Source: Pterois miles (lineage: Eukaryota; Chordata; Actinopteri; Perciformes; Scorpaenidae). From it: 64,000 bases of DNA. Positions 47,365 through 58,851 of this stretch are shown here, in pieces; positions within the stretch are counted from its first letter, which is position 1; every line of letters starts with the position of its first letter. The notes beneath the pieces were generated by a model. It was not told the origin of the DNA and did not search any database. It saw nothing but the letters and a program-made list of their open reading frames with translations. The translations under genes and the position numbers were made by a program. The DNA lies in contig CAMQGK010000341.1 of NCBI GenBank assembly GCA_947000775.1, positions 4,743,501 through 4,807,500 on the forward strand. The letters run 5' to 3'.

Positions 47365-50288
47365 TTAAGAAGAGTTTTCACAGTTTGGTCGTTTCCACTC
47401 CATCAGATGTCGCTGCCGATGGACCATCCACGTTTCCTGACATGCGAAGAGCCTGCCGCAAAACCAGCAGCGAAATTTCGTCGCCGCGTCCCTGCTGGGG
47501 GCGACTGCGTCGACCACTTCGTACTTTTTCCTGCTCAACCTGCGAAGCTTCAGTTTCAGCAGGAATCTCTCCTGTACGGGGTTCTTAGCGTCCCCCGCAC
47601 AATCAGGTCGAGCATCTGCTGGGTCATTCGTCTCACGGACCTCGCCATATACGGCCGAGAGGGCGTTCGCAGTTCTCCGCGATAGCACGACCTTCTGCAC
47701 CTCTCCTCTGTACCTGTTGATGACCTCCATGATCCTGGCGACCTCAGGGATGTCAGCGTCTGGGTGATTTAGCACCACGACCGGCTGGTCTCCCGCCGGA
47801 CGCTTTACCAGCTGAGATGGATTTATGGCGACTAGCTTCAGGGTCCTCTCCAGGTTCTTTGGGAGCGGCTGCCACTGACGCACAGCGGCTGGCGAGGGCT
47901 CCTGTTGGAGGTCGCTGAGGAGATCCGGGAAGGAGTCGGCAGGCACTTCACCGTCTCTCATCCCCTCGACACTCTCGGAAGAGACGGCACAGTTTAAACC
48001 TTCAGAGTACCCTGAAAGACAAAAGGTGAAAACACTTGTTTAAAAAATATTCAGATGTGACCATTATGTCTGTAGAAACTCTTATTTGCCATCTTACCCT
48101 GCACTGTAATAACAGGTTGGGAGTCAGGTGTGGAACTGCTATGAGGAGTCGCTCCATCAGCGGCTGAACTCATCTCCTTCTCCGACACATGGCGGTCCGT
48201 GCTGCCGCCACATGTTTGCAGCTGTGCGTTCTCGGGGCACGTCTCTACTTCAGTCGCAGCTGCAGCCGTCGTACGATCCGACCAGCACGTCTCAAACGCT
48301 GAACTGCTCTCGTCAACTTGTGCTTCCACGAGTTGCTGCGACTTCTCTGCGACATTTCGCACTTCCTGACGTGGTGAGCCTTCGAGCGCGACAGCCGTGT
48401 TTCCGTCCATATTTCTGTCAGATGCCATCAGCTGTAGTTCTTTCCCTGGCGTTGATTGTGGACTGGAAGTGATGGCGTCAGAGGGGTCCTGCAGGTCAGT
48501 TTTGGTCCTTTTCTTCTGCCGTACTTCTGTTTGCGGCGTGTTTTGGAGAATATGCGACGTGTCCTCCAGTGTCGTGTGAGGGCTTGGCGGTCCATGGCAG
48601 TCGTCCGTGGGACCGCTTTGTGATACCCACTGCTTCTCTTTCACTGGATTCTTCTTCAGCACAATCTTTAAGGCCAATCCTGATGATCTTTTATCCGCTC
48701 TATTAGATCTCACCCTTCTTTTCCGTCGTCGCCTCTTATTTTTTGGTAAGACTTTACGAACGGATGTCTGCTCTTCGCTCTCGTTTGTCAGCTTCAGCTC
48801 ACTGGAGATCCCGTCCTCATGCATAGGCTCCTCTGGTTTTTTACTGTGTTCCTCTATTTCCTGATCACTCTTTAATTCCTGATTCTCTCTGTTTTCCTGC
48901 ATTTGAGCGCTCTCAGACGGCTCGCTCTGGGCCTGCACCGAGACGTCATTATTAAGTTTGGTTTCAGTCTGTGGACAAGGTGTGTGATCACTTGAATCAC
49001 TTGATGGACATCCATTTTCAATTACACGAAGAGCATCATCAGGAGCACCGTCAGGGGAAACGCTTTCCTTGTCTGATGATGTCATCATTTTCAACCTTTT
49101 GGCGTAAGTCGCGCCGTTCTGAGCGACAGTAATCTTGTTCTTCACGGTCAGGACGGTGAGGTCCGACGAGTTCGACACGATGCCGTTCTCCGACTTCGGG
49201 TGGAGGTTCCTATCTTGAGGGACATTTGACAAAACAGTTTTAAGAGCCTTGGTCCATTTCTGGTCGCCGGTTTCCCCGGTGACGGATTTCATCAAGAACT
49301 GTTGCGTCTCCTCTAGTGTTGTCTGTGGATCCGACAGGTGGCAGTATTTATCCAGGAACTCCCTCCCCGGCAGAGAAAGGCAGTCCTGTGTCAGCCAGCA
49401 CATTTCTTTAACTGCACTTCTGGTTAATCTGGGCTTCATTTTTGGGAGCAGGTCATTTGGTTTCATGGCTAATGGACAAACCTCCTCCTTCGTCTTCTTC
49501 TTCCTCTGATTGCCATTCTGGCAAACATGGACAGCTTTAACGTGCTTAGTAATCAACCATTTCTGAGATGCCTCATAGCCACAGTGCTGACAACGTAAAG
49601 TCTGAGTGGTTGTTTTGGGCCCAATCTTATTCTTGCCGCCCTTTGTGTGCAGCGATAGCTCCTTAGCTCCCTCCAGGCCCAAAGTATGTGCACATATGTG
49701 CTCTAAAAACACTCTAACATCAGCTGTGGAGAATTTCTGACACATTTCACATGAATATTTGCCATTTTGGCAGTGATACGCAGTCAGGTGTGCACTGAAT
49801 TCAGGCCATGTGCGCTGAACATTGTCATTACAAATGCTGCAGCTAGAAAAAGTGTCCTTGTGGCTTAATAGATGAACCTGAAGGTAGGAGAACTCGTGCG
49901 TAGTGAAAGTACACGTATGACAGGAGAAAACTGGCGGGCTCCCTCTGTGGTTGTCCTCAAAGTGTTTCACTAAGTCTTTGGGAAAATATTCCAAGTTGTC
50001 CCCACATTGAGAGCATGTGAACCTGAGTGTATTTCCGCCGTCCTTTGTCCCGCGCCGACCAAGCCGCTGTGCTTCCTTGGAGGGCTTCTTTGACGAAGGC
50101 CACACTGTGCTTTGCTCCCACTCCCCTGCTATCTTCTTTGGTCCACGCTTATCTCCACTTTGCATAGTTGGAGGCTGAACGGTAGTCTTCCTGAGGTGGA
50201 GCCGCTTGTGCCAATCTCTGTTCTTCTTGTTGACACGGCGTTTATTATCTCGTCTGGAGGTAGCTGCGCAAATATCCACCGAATCCAT
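47365..50288 (-). CDS. znf518a: Zinc finger protein 518A
   Basis: This is a nuclear C2H2 zinc-finger protein of the ZNF518 family, reported to act with H3K9 methyltransferase complexes. Two coding exons: 48,098-50,288 (ATG at 50,288, phase 1 out at CAGG|GTAAGA) and 47,365-48,011, split by an 86-bp intron (acceptor TCTTTCAG). Total 945 residues. The N-terminal C2H2-like fingers lie near residues 92-114, 123-143, 150-172, 180-201 and 233-254. A conserved block follows with LTQDCLSLPGREFLDKYCHL and TTLEETQQFLMKS (about 300-340). The long acidic, basic and Ser-rich middle is poorly conserved. The C-terminus has GDQPVVVLNHPDADIPEV and a final finger, RCWFCGRLFACQETWMVHRQ RH. It is shorter than human ZNF518A (about 1,480). 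Placement between blnk and ccnj identifies 518A over 518B. Confidence 0.9.
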
Positions 50289-50394
50289 GTTTCAGGTTTC
50301 TGAAAGAGCGGCAAAAACACAAAGAATCACCAAAAAGAAAAAAAAAACAATACAGAGTCAAGGCTGATGCAACGATTGAAAGAGGGTTAGTTTC

Positions 50395-51900
50395 GTCCGC
50401 CAAGCAGGTTATGTTTTCAGTTTGTCAGCAGCATTCTGGAAAAACTATAGAACCGATTTTCAGAAAACTTGGCCGAAGGGTGCAGCATGGACCAAGGAAA
50501 AAACTACTTTTTGGGCTTCGAAGGTTTGGTGATAAATATTCAAAGGTATTCGCTTTAACTTAATTTACTTTAATAAGCTTTTGTGGCACAGAACAGCCTC
50601 AAACAGTGTCTGGGAAAGTGCCGCCGCTGCAGCACTACTCTCCACACAAACAATGAATAATGTTGTAGGATGTGTGTGTGTGTGTGTGTGTGTGTGTATA
50701 AAGGAAAGTATAAAGTATTTGAATACTGATTTGGAGGTTGATTACCATGGCAATGGTCAAAGCTTCAAAGCAATCAGGTCAGCCAAGAAAAACATTAAAC
50801 TATGGATTGTTTGTCTGATGGTCAGCGGGATTATGAAGAAACTACAAGCCTGATTTTAATGAAACTCGGTGGAAGGGTGTAGCATGATCCAAGGAAAAAA
50901 ATTCATTCAAGTCTGGAGCGAATATAAATCACGGGGCAGAGTCGCAGATTATTCTTCTCTTTTGCTATAATTGTGGAGATCTGCACTCTCCCAGTGCCCT
51001 TCTAGTTTGTATTTAGTCTTGTTATGAAATACCTTGTTACCTCAACCACAAAGGACACATTTATGGTTTGTTTGTTTGTTTGTCAGCAGGATTACGGAAA
51101 AACTGCAGGCCCAATTTTCATGAAATTTACTGGAAGGATTTAGCATTGGCAAAGGAAAATCCCATTCAATTTTGAGGCAGATATACAAATTATTTTTCAC
51201 TTTCGTTAACATTGTGGAGATTTCCGAGTGCCCTTCTGGACTACTGTTACGAAAAACCTTGTTAGCTCCACCAAGGAGGTTGTGTTTACAGTTCAGATAG
51301 TTTGTCTGTTTGTCAGCAAGATTACAGGAAAACTAAAAGCCGGATTTTCATGAAATTTGCTGGAAGAATGTAGCACTAGCAAAGGAACATCCTGTTAAAT
51401 TTTACGGCAGATACACAAATTATTTTTCATTTTCGTTATGATTGTGGAGGTCTGAGTGCCCTTCTAGTACTTACTCTGTTTTATGGTTAGGTTTGTCTGT
51501 CAGCAGGAATACGGGAAAACTACAGACAAGATCTTCATGAAACTTGGGCCAAGGAAAAACACGTTAAATTTTGGAGCAGATACAGACCTTATTTTTCACT
51601 TTGGTAACATTGTGGAGGTTTGCCGAGTGTCCTCCTAGACTATTATGAAATTTACAGTTCAGATAGTTTGTCTGTTTCTTAGCGGGGTTACAGAATAACT
51701 GGATTTTCATGGTGGAAGGGTGCAGCACCGGCAAAGGAAAATCCCACTAAATACTGAGGGAGATATGGTGTAGCATGGACCAAGGAAAGACGCATGAAAT
51801 TTTGGAGCAGATACATAAATATAATTTACTTTCAAAGTGTTAACACTTAATTTAATCACGCTTAACACCGTGGGGGTCTGCGCTCTCCGAGAGGACATCT
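50395..51900. repeat. Diverged tandem array, about six units of roughly 210-240 bp
   Basis: Units carry the shared phrases gtctgtttgtcagcaggatt (variants), attttcatgaaatttgctgg and attatttttcactttcgtta. They start near 50,400, 50,815, 51,065, 51,290, 51,485 and 51,655. A related single repeat is widespread in fish; here it is expanded head to tail. Confidence 0.7.
50671..50698 (+). repeat. GT microsatellite
   Basis: A pure TG repeat of about 13 units. Confidence 0.95.
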
Positions 51901-52713
51901 ACCTCCAAATGTATTTGCTCTTTTGTTATGAAATGCTTTGTAAAGAAGCAGCGTGGTGTGTGTTGAAACTGCTGCCTCATAATTTCACAGTAAACCCATA
52001 AAAAGGAGCATTCACGGTCCTCTGTCTGCGTGTTATTAATGTTAAGTCCACCTGTTGCTGGCTGTGGTTCAAAACGCCTCTGTATGGCTGTTAATCCATC
52101 GCACTAAAACCAGGTTTGAGGCAACAAGTTTAAACTCTTGTCCGCCCTCCAGGTGCAGGAAACTGCTCTTTAACTCACCTGCCCACACAATAGTGTTAAC
52201 TTAAAACCCAGCTAAATGCGCCGTAGTGGCAGGCGATATTATAAACCGGCTAAAACTAACACATGCACCGACAGAAAGAGCAGCAAAGCTTCATTTCTTA
52301 GCAGCAGATTAATCGGTGAATCGTGCGGCCATTGTGCAGTTTGACTTGGACCACAACAAAGTGATGAGACTGCTTTTGTAACGAGCAACGACCGCCTTGG
52401 GAACTGAGAAGTTGCGGTAAAACTACAACGCCGTGGGACCAGTAGCGCGTTTTAACGCACGGAAACACATTTAATCGTTTTACAAGCTGAGCTAACCGTG
52501 AAAACGTTTCGTGAAACAGCGTCTGAGTGATTTGAATTAAAGTGACGCGACGAGAGCTTACAAAGACGAAACAACTTGGGAGGATAAAAACAACTAAGTT
52601 ACGCCAAACCAGTTTTTTAACCTAGTGTCGAGTTCTTACTGCAGATAAAGCCGCCGAGTGGCGTGGATACACCGTAAAGCTGTAGTTGTGTGCGTAGTTG
52701 TCTCGGTTTTTAC

Positions 52714-52870
52714 CTTTTCTTTTGTGGAGAGCTTGACAGCTCAGCGAGCGGCAGCCATGATGGTCTCATACGGGGATTACAGCCTCTGAGCTGCTTTTAG
52801 CCTTTAGCCCGACAGAGCCGAGCTGTCCCGGGCCTACCGCCACAGCTCAACACAAACACGGAGCCGTTTT
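52714..52870 (-). promoter_or_regulatory. znf518a: znf518a first exon and promoter region with short uORF
   Basis: GC-rich, CpG-containing sequence without TATA box precedes the donor at 52,713. The exon holds a six-codon upstream ORF, ATG at 52,758 with stop at 52,741-52,743, in a good context (accatcATGG). The transcription start is not fixed; the upper bound 52,870 is my estimate. Confidence 0.45.
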
Positions 52871-55800
52871 AACGCAAACACCGCTCCCACCGCACTCTCT
52901 CACTGATTTATTCACACAGGGATAATTTAATAGTGTCAACATGAGGCAAAACAAGCCCAAAATGGTGTAAAACAACCAAACTGCTGACGTTAGCTACAGC
53001 CGTTAAATTAATTCTGTCAAGTTAAAACTACCCACAATCCCCCTGGAGAGCTCAGGGTGGTAATAACTGATATAATGTCCCGCGTCCCTACAGCAGATTC
53101 ACATTATGACCTGTGAAATTTAAAAAAAACATACTAAAATATACAAATTTGGAGTATAAATACAGTTGTCTGAATCCAGGGCACTCAAGCACTTTGGTGG
53201 TTAAAGGTCACATGTTGTCAGAGATGAGATTTTCACATCTTTTATGTTATAAAGCAGATTTAAGTGCTATATACTGTAGATTCTGTTGAATTAATTGATC
53301 CATGGAGAAATACGCACAGCCCGTATTCAGTCAACGGTGGCTCTGGAACGAAGCTGTCAGGATTTCTGTCCAGTTGTGATGTCACAAATCTACAATATTC
53401 ACGGTGCCTTCACGTGGACTTGGCGAACTTGTGTTCACGACATGAGACGTCCCGAGTTCAAGTGGCGTTCAAGTGGTTAAATCGTGAAGAACACTACTGC
53501 TAAGCAAAGGCAATATTAATGTTACTGTCCGAGTCTAGACGCTACAGAGGCTAACAAGTTAGCTTGGAAATTTCTCCTTGTGGGACAAATAAAGGAATAT
53601 CTTATCTTATCTTATCTTAATCTAGCAAGTGGGTAACATAATGAAGGAAATACAAAGGCATAATGACAGAGGAGGAAGATGAGGTCAGTGGAAATGTCAA
53701 CATTTTCCTCAGATATATTATAAAATCACGATTCGCAAAGTTTCGGTTCTAACGCGGTAGTGCCGCAAGCAGGGGGCGACTCCTCTGGTTGCAGGAAGAA
53801 GTCGAGAAGTAAGTAGTACTTTTGGACGAAGTCACTGTGCTTTAAGTACAAAATTAATGACAATGAGTGATCAGAGAAAACAAAGGAGCAATGACAATAT
53901 GATCAAATACAAAGGTGGATTATTTTGAAATGGAAAATGTTGAAATATATATTCACAAATCTGGCTTATTTTTTACTGAGTTCACTCAGTTAGGGGTCCA
54001 TTTGCTTATGCTCAAGCATGTGCCATGTTGCTATTCCAGGCATGTACAGTAGGCCATGTCATGCTCATGGGGAATGAGGCTGCAGGTTACTCCTGCCAGA
54101 GGCTGGACACCCTTTGGGCTCAATAACAGCCATAAAATATCCCTCTGGGCCTGAGTTCAGTAAATATGATGAAAGGCTGTAGATTAATTCACACCAGTGA
54201 GCTTTAAGTGATCTTTACTGAGATTCTTTAACATGAATTTGAAAAAAAAAAAAAAAAATACTTATATACTATACGGTGTATATATACTGTATATAGTCAC
54301 TTAACTGTTGTTTTAAAGTCGTGGCAAGTCATTTTAACATGTAACTTCATAGTTATAATTGTGCCATCTTGTATTTGCTGACTTGTTACGTTGGATGAAC
54401 TTAAGGTCGTTGGATGAACTCTAAGGTCGTCTGCACATGTAACTTCCTGACTTTCATTGTGAACTTTGCCAGAATCTTCTACGCATATGTCATTCCTGTG
54501 CGACTTGTTGGCTTGTCATTAAATATGTGAATGAGTCTATGTGGGCAGTGTGATCTGCCAACAACTTGCAACAGAGCCTTCCCAAAACTAAGATAAGGTC
54601 AAGATGAGCATTTGTGTCACCATGGCGGAGGGCCTGATGTACAGCAAGAAATCAGTGGTTCAGATTAAGAAACCAGGTGAGTCATTCAAGGTCTTTGGCA
54701 TCACCAACAACCCCCTGACCAGAATATCTCTGATGTAAACAGACCCAAAACATGGTGTTGTTTCTGCAAACACTGAGGACTGCCAGTGTAATATCAATAA
54801 CTGACACACCACTTACATCCTCTGCTTCCTTTTTTCTGTCTGTCTTTGCCAACTAAAAACAGCAGTGGGTTGTTCGCATTCCTGTGCAGGTCAATGGCTG
54901 TCAGCTGCCCCCCACACAAGGCACTGCATGACACCAGGAGGAAGAAAAGCACAGAAAGGATGGACACCGGCTCCCTCCATGCAGGACGCCATTTGTTTCC
55001 ACCAGGAGACATTTCCAGCCCATTAAGAACCAGACTATCCACCACCTCAACAGCTTCTACCACAGAGCAGCTAGCATTACCAATCCTCTTAAAACTCGCC
55101 CCATGCATGAAGCCACAATCTCTGGACTGCTCTTCTGTATTATTCAAGCAAAACATGGAACCACTATGATGTCTTCTTTGCACTAGTGCTCCCTACAGAA
55201 TATATAGAGGTGTAAAACAATCTAAGGTTACTTCAGCACAGTATAGCTGCTGCAGTTATAATGAAATGTGGGAGATAGTCACATATTCTATTTGATATTT
55301 ATGCCAGCTATTTTATGCAACACGTTCTCATCCCAACTCATCTTACACTGAGGTTTTGTGTTGTTTAATGTTGTGAATTAAACAAAATCACTTGGTTAGG
55401 TACAAGCTAGGGTACAGGTTAGGTTTAGGAGTAACAGCATGGCTGCGCTTAAAACTACTATGTTTGTTCATTGAAATGACACTGAGCAATGTGAACGAAC
55501 AGCTGATTGTAACGTGATATATGGGATGCAAACGGCGGTCTCCTGGATGAAAGCACTGTGTTTGGTGGATCCCCCCTCTTCACACTTAAAACTATGTCAC
55601 CATAGCACTTTCCCTGAGCTTTTAATACTGACGCGGATGGTTTACTTTGCAGTTAATGGAAAGTCCATCTCATAGTGCTGCTAAGGGGTGCCTTGTGCAT
55701 CAGTATCTAACGCTGTGACAAAGGGTTGGTATTTGGTGCCCTGGGAATGATAACAACTGATCTACTCATACATGATAAATTTCCTGACAATAAATGACTT

Positions 55801-58379
55801 GATATGACACCACTGGCGTCGACACACCAGTTTTACTTCCTAGAATCATTAATAAATCAAATTTTCTCCTGGAACTGTCAACTCAACACAGTAGACATCC
55901 AGTTCCAGCTAAAATCTCCCATGCTGCTCGACTGCATGTAGCTGTAAGGGATGTATCCACTGAGATCTCTAATGATAATGACAGTCTACAGCGAACTGAG
56001 GTGTTAGGGTAACCTGAGACATTGCATTAGATGAGTTCATTTGCTCTTAAAAGGCAGGGAAGCCACCATAACACTGATGTCGCTTTAACCTATTTGGGTC
56101 AAATTGAACTGAACAGGGGCAAACCGACCCACTTTGACTTAACGTGCACGATCATACTGGTTTTAGTAAATATGCTGAAATGCGTGATTTCACCTCTTGT
56201 GACACTAGCTGGATGTTGACAATGTTCTCGCAGCAGTGTACCAAGGCACATACATATGCATGCAACATGTGTTTTCTTTGCCCTTTTTCACCATATTCCA
56301 AACATTTAAGACATCTGGACTCGCTTACTGTGAATTTCAGTTCTTTCCTAACTGTTTTGTCATTTTGCACTTCATGAGAGAGAAGGTCAAAACAGACTTA
56401 TTTCCGCCAGCATCATCAAGCCTAAAGCAGCATCATGATGAGCTGAGCTGAGCTCAGGTTGCCTCAGGCCTAATGCAACACGACACAGCAAGGCAAACAG
56501 GGAGACAGATGGAGTTTCCCTGATTGTCATGTCCTGTAGTAAAATATCACCTCAAGACAAATTGGATATCTATAAAGTGGAATCAGATAAATGGTCTACT
56601 CCTTGGTAAATTATTTCTAAGACCATCAAATAAGCTATGCATGAGATCTAATAATATTTTATAAATTGGCATGGGTGTCTTAAATATTTATTTGTTACTT
56701 GTACATGAAAACTGAACTCTGCATTTAACCCATCCTAAGCATTTAGGGGGGAAACAAAGCAAAAATCAAAGCACCAAAAGCATTAATATTTCCTGTAGCG
56801 AGGTCTTGATATTTCATTTAGTCAGGTCTTGTCCTGCGTTCCCTTCAAACACTGTCTGCAGGGCATCATTTAAAAAAGGTTTGTTTAGATTTTGCTTGCA
56901 TACATATGTAGACCTATGAAGCTGTTTAGCCCTCAGTTTCTATGTAAAAGTGTGCAAGTATGTGACCCATGTGAAAATCAGGGCCCGATTTACCTGTGGC
57001 TAAAAGCTAAGCTAAAATAGGCCAGTACCTAAAATGTCTTTATTTGTTGTTTCACAAGTTTGTTTTTCTTTTATTATTTAAACGTTTATTTGAAAGAGCC
57101 TGTCAAGAGAACATTGTGTTTTGTAAACTTACTTATAATTCCTTTATCATCCTTATTAGTGATGAGTGACATTTGCTATGTCATGCTCACTTACCATACA
57201 ATTTCTCTGACAGGCTTCATGTAACACTATATATAGTACATATGTTTTATATTGTTGCTATTGCAATATTAGCTATATATTTAGCTCCCTTTTTCTCTAT
57301 AATTTCACTTAAAACTGTATTTATATTTGATTAAATTATTACTATTATTATTAACTGTCATTATGCACTCATGTTCTTAAAATTAGATAATACTCAGTGC
57401 TTTCATTTGTCAAATATTAAGTTCACAGACAATACAAAAAATAACTATAACTAACCATATTTCATGACTATTTATTTATTGAATTCTATATATTCTTTTT
57501 TTACATTTTATTTGTTCATGAGACGATATCAATGAATAAGCCAGACAACATGCATAATAGATTAATTAATCCAAGAGCATTATTTATACATCATTATACA
57601 TTATATATATTTATTAGATATTGCTTATATTTTATGTGAGGGTAAACTGAAACATAGGTAAAAATGAAAGGCAGGCAAGGAATAATGAAAATAAATAAAA
57701 GCAAGGAAAAACAAACAAACAGGAAAAAATGTAGGTGAATATCATATCATACAATATGTTATTAATCAAATATGTCATTAAGAGCTCTGCCTAGTGAGAG
57801 ACAGAGATGAAAATCTAAAGTGATTTATTGAAAAGATCATCTGTAAATTTGACCTGTTCGCCATCTAAACTTTGCATTAACAAGCTGGTGAAAAAGTAAA
57901 CACTAGAGTTTCAATGCACAAATAAATGCACAAAAATAAATGCACAAATAAATGTTATCAGTGAATTTTCTGGCTGTTTTTCACAAATTATGTGAAATCT
58001 TATTGGCCAGATTTTTAGTCATAATTTAATCTGCTCATCATTTTGTTTTACGTGTTGAGCAAATTTTGCTGAGGAAAACTGGATTATTACAAAGTCTTAA
58101 CATATCAATTTTAGTAGGTTTTGGCTGCATCAGGCCAGTGATTGGATGCTGACTGTTACTATACTTACTTGTGATTGGCTGCGTCTGGAGAGATGCATTC
58201 AGAGACAAATCGGAAACTTCTTGACTCAATCTGAAAAGTCCCCCTACATAATCAGACTGAAATATTTCTGATTAAAAATGACATCCTACAAAAATATAGA
58301 AGGTAATTCAATGAGACAAGATAGAACCATAATAAGATGTGATATTAATGTTGTCGTAAAAAATGTAGTATATGAAATC
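52871..58379. other. Intergenic region between znf518a and ccnj
   Basis: A TTATC microsatellite ends a SINE tail (ctccttgtgggacaaataaa, about 53,573-53,620). A poly(A) run lies at 54,242-54,258. A lone exon-like segment sits at 54,604-54,675, and a hAT-like MITE at 57,200-57,560. The 54,880-55,170 stretch has open frames on both strands but no recognisable domain. Much of 56,500-58,200 is AT-rich with no feature. Confidence 0.5.
57200..57560 (+). mobile_element. hAT-like MITE, copy 1 (truncated)
   Basis: The sequence shares ttcttaaaattagataatac, tttgtcaaatattaa and gttcacagacaatacaaaaa with the fuller copy at 59,521-59,955. Its terminal repeats are not clear. Confidence 0.5.
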
Positions 58380-58612
58380 TGCTCGGCCACAAGTTTTGTG
58401 TGGCTACCCACAACTTTTCTCTGCTTCATTTCCGTTGCGTACACTAGTGTTTCCGGTAGCCGTGAACGCAGCAGTAGTGTTTGCTGAACTCGTGCTGAGC
58501 GGAGCAGCCACACCGACTACAACAATGAGTGTGAGCCAGCATGTCCGGCTAGTTTGAATAGAAGTTTACTTCAGTAAAACTGCCCGTAATATTCACTACA
58601 TGTGCTCATCAG
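58380..58612 (+). promoter_or_regulatory. ccnj: ccnj promoter and non-coding first exon
   Basis: A non-coding exon ends CAG|GTGAGT at 58,612. Upstream there is an ETS-type tttccgg near 58,449 and CpG-containing sequence without TATA. The 3' partner is the coding exon whose acceptor precedes 58,828. Confidence 0.5.
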
Positions 58613-58851
58613 GTGAGTCTCCGCGTTTGAACCGTCAACATCATCAGTTTTTATTTCCTAGTTTAGATAAATACGAGCAGCTACAGGCGTTTGAACGCGG
58701 TCCCAATGATCCGCTAACGTGAACAGTTATGCGGCTGAGTTCAGATACTTAGTTTTGTCCGTGTGCAGATCGCCTTTAGCGTTAAGTATTACTTGAGTGA
58801 TTGCCTCTCTTATGTTTCGCTTTGCAGAGGTTTCCAGAAGCACTGAGTTAA

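Larger units (their letters stand above)
50300..52713 (-). other. znf518a: znf518a 5' UTR intron
   Basis: This is the intron between a non-coding first exon (donor AAAAG|GTAAAA with GT at 52,712-52,713) and exon 2, whose acceptor CAG is at 50,300-50,302, 11 nt upstream of the start codon. It is largely filled by a diverged tandem repeat array (50,395-51,900) and a GT microsatellite. Confidence 0.6.

Noticed and set aside
54794..55183. 129-codon minus-strand frame with a hydrophobic stretch
   Set aside because: An equally long frame lies on the opposite strand, no family is recognisable, and no transcript signals flank it.
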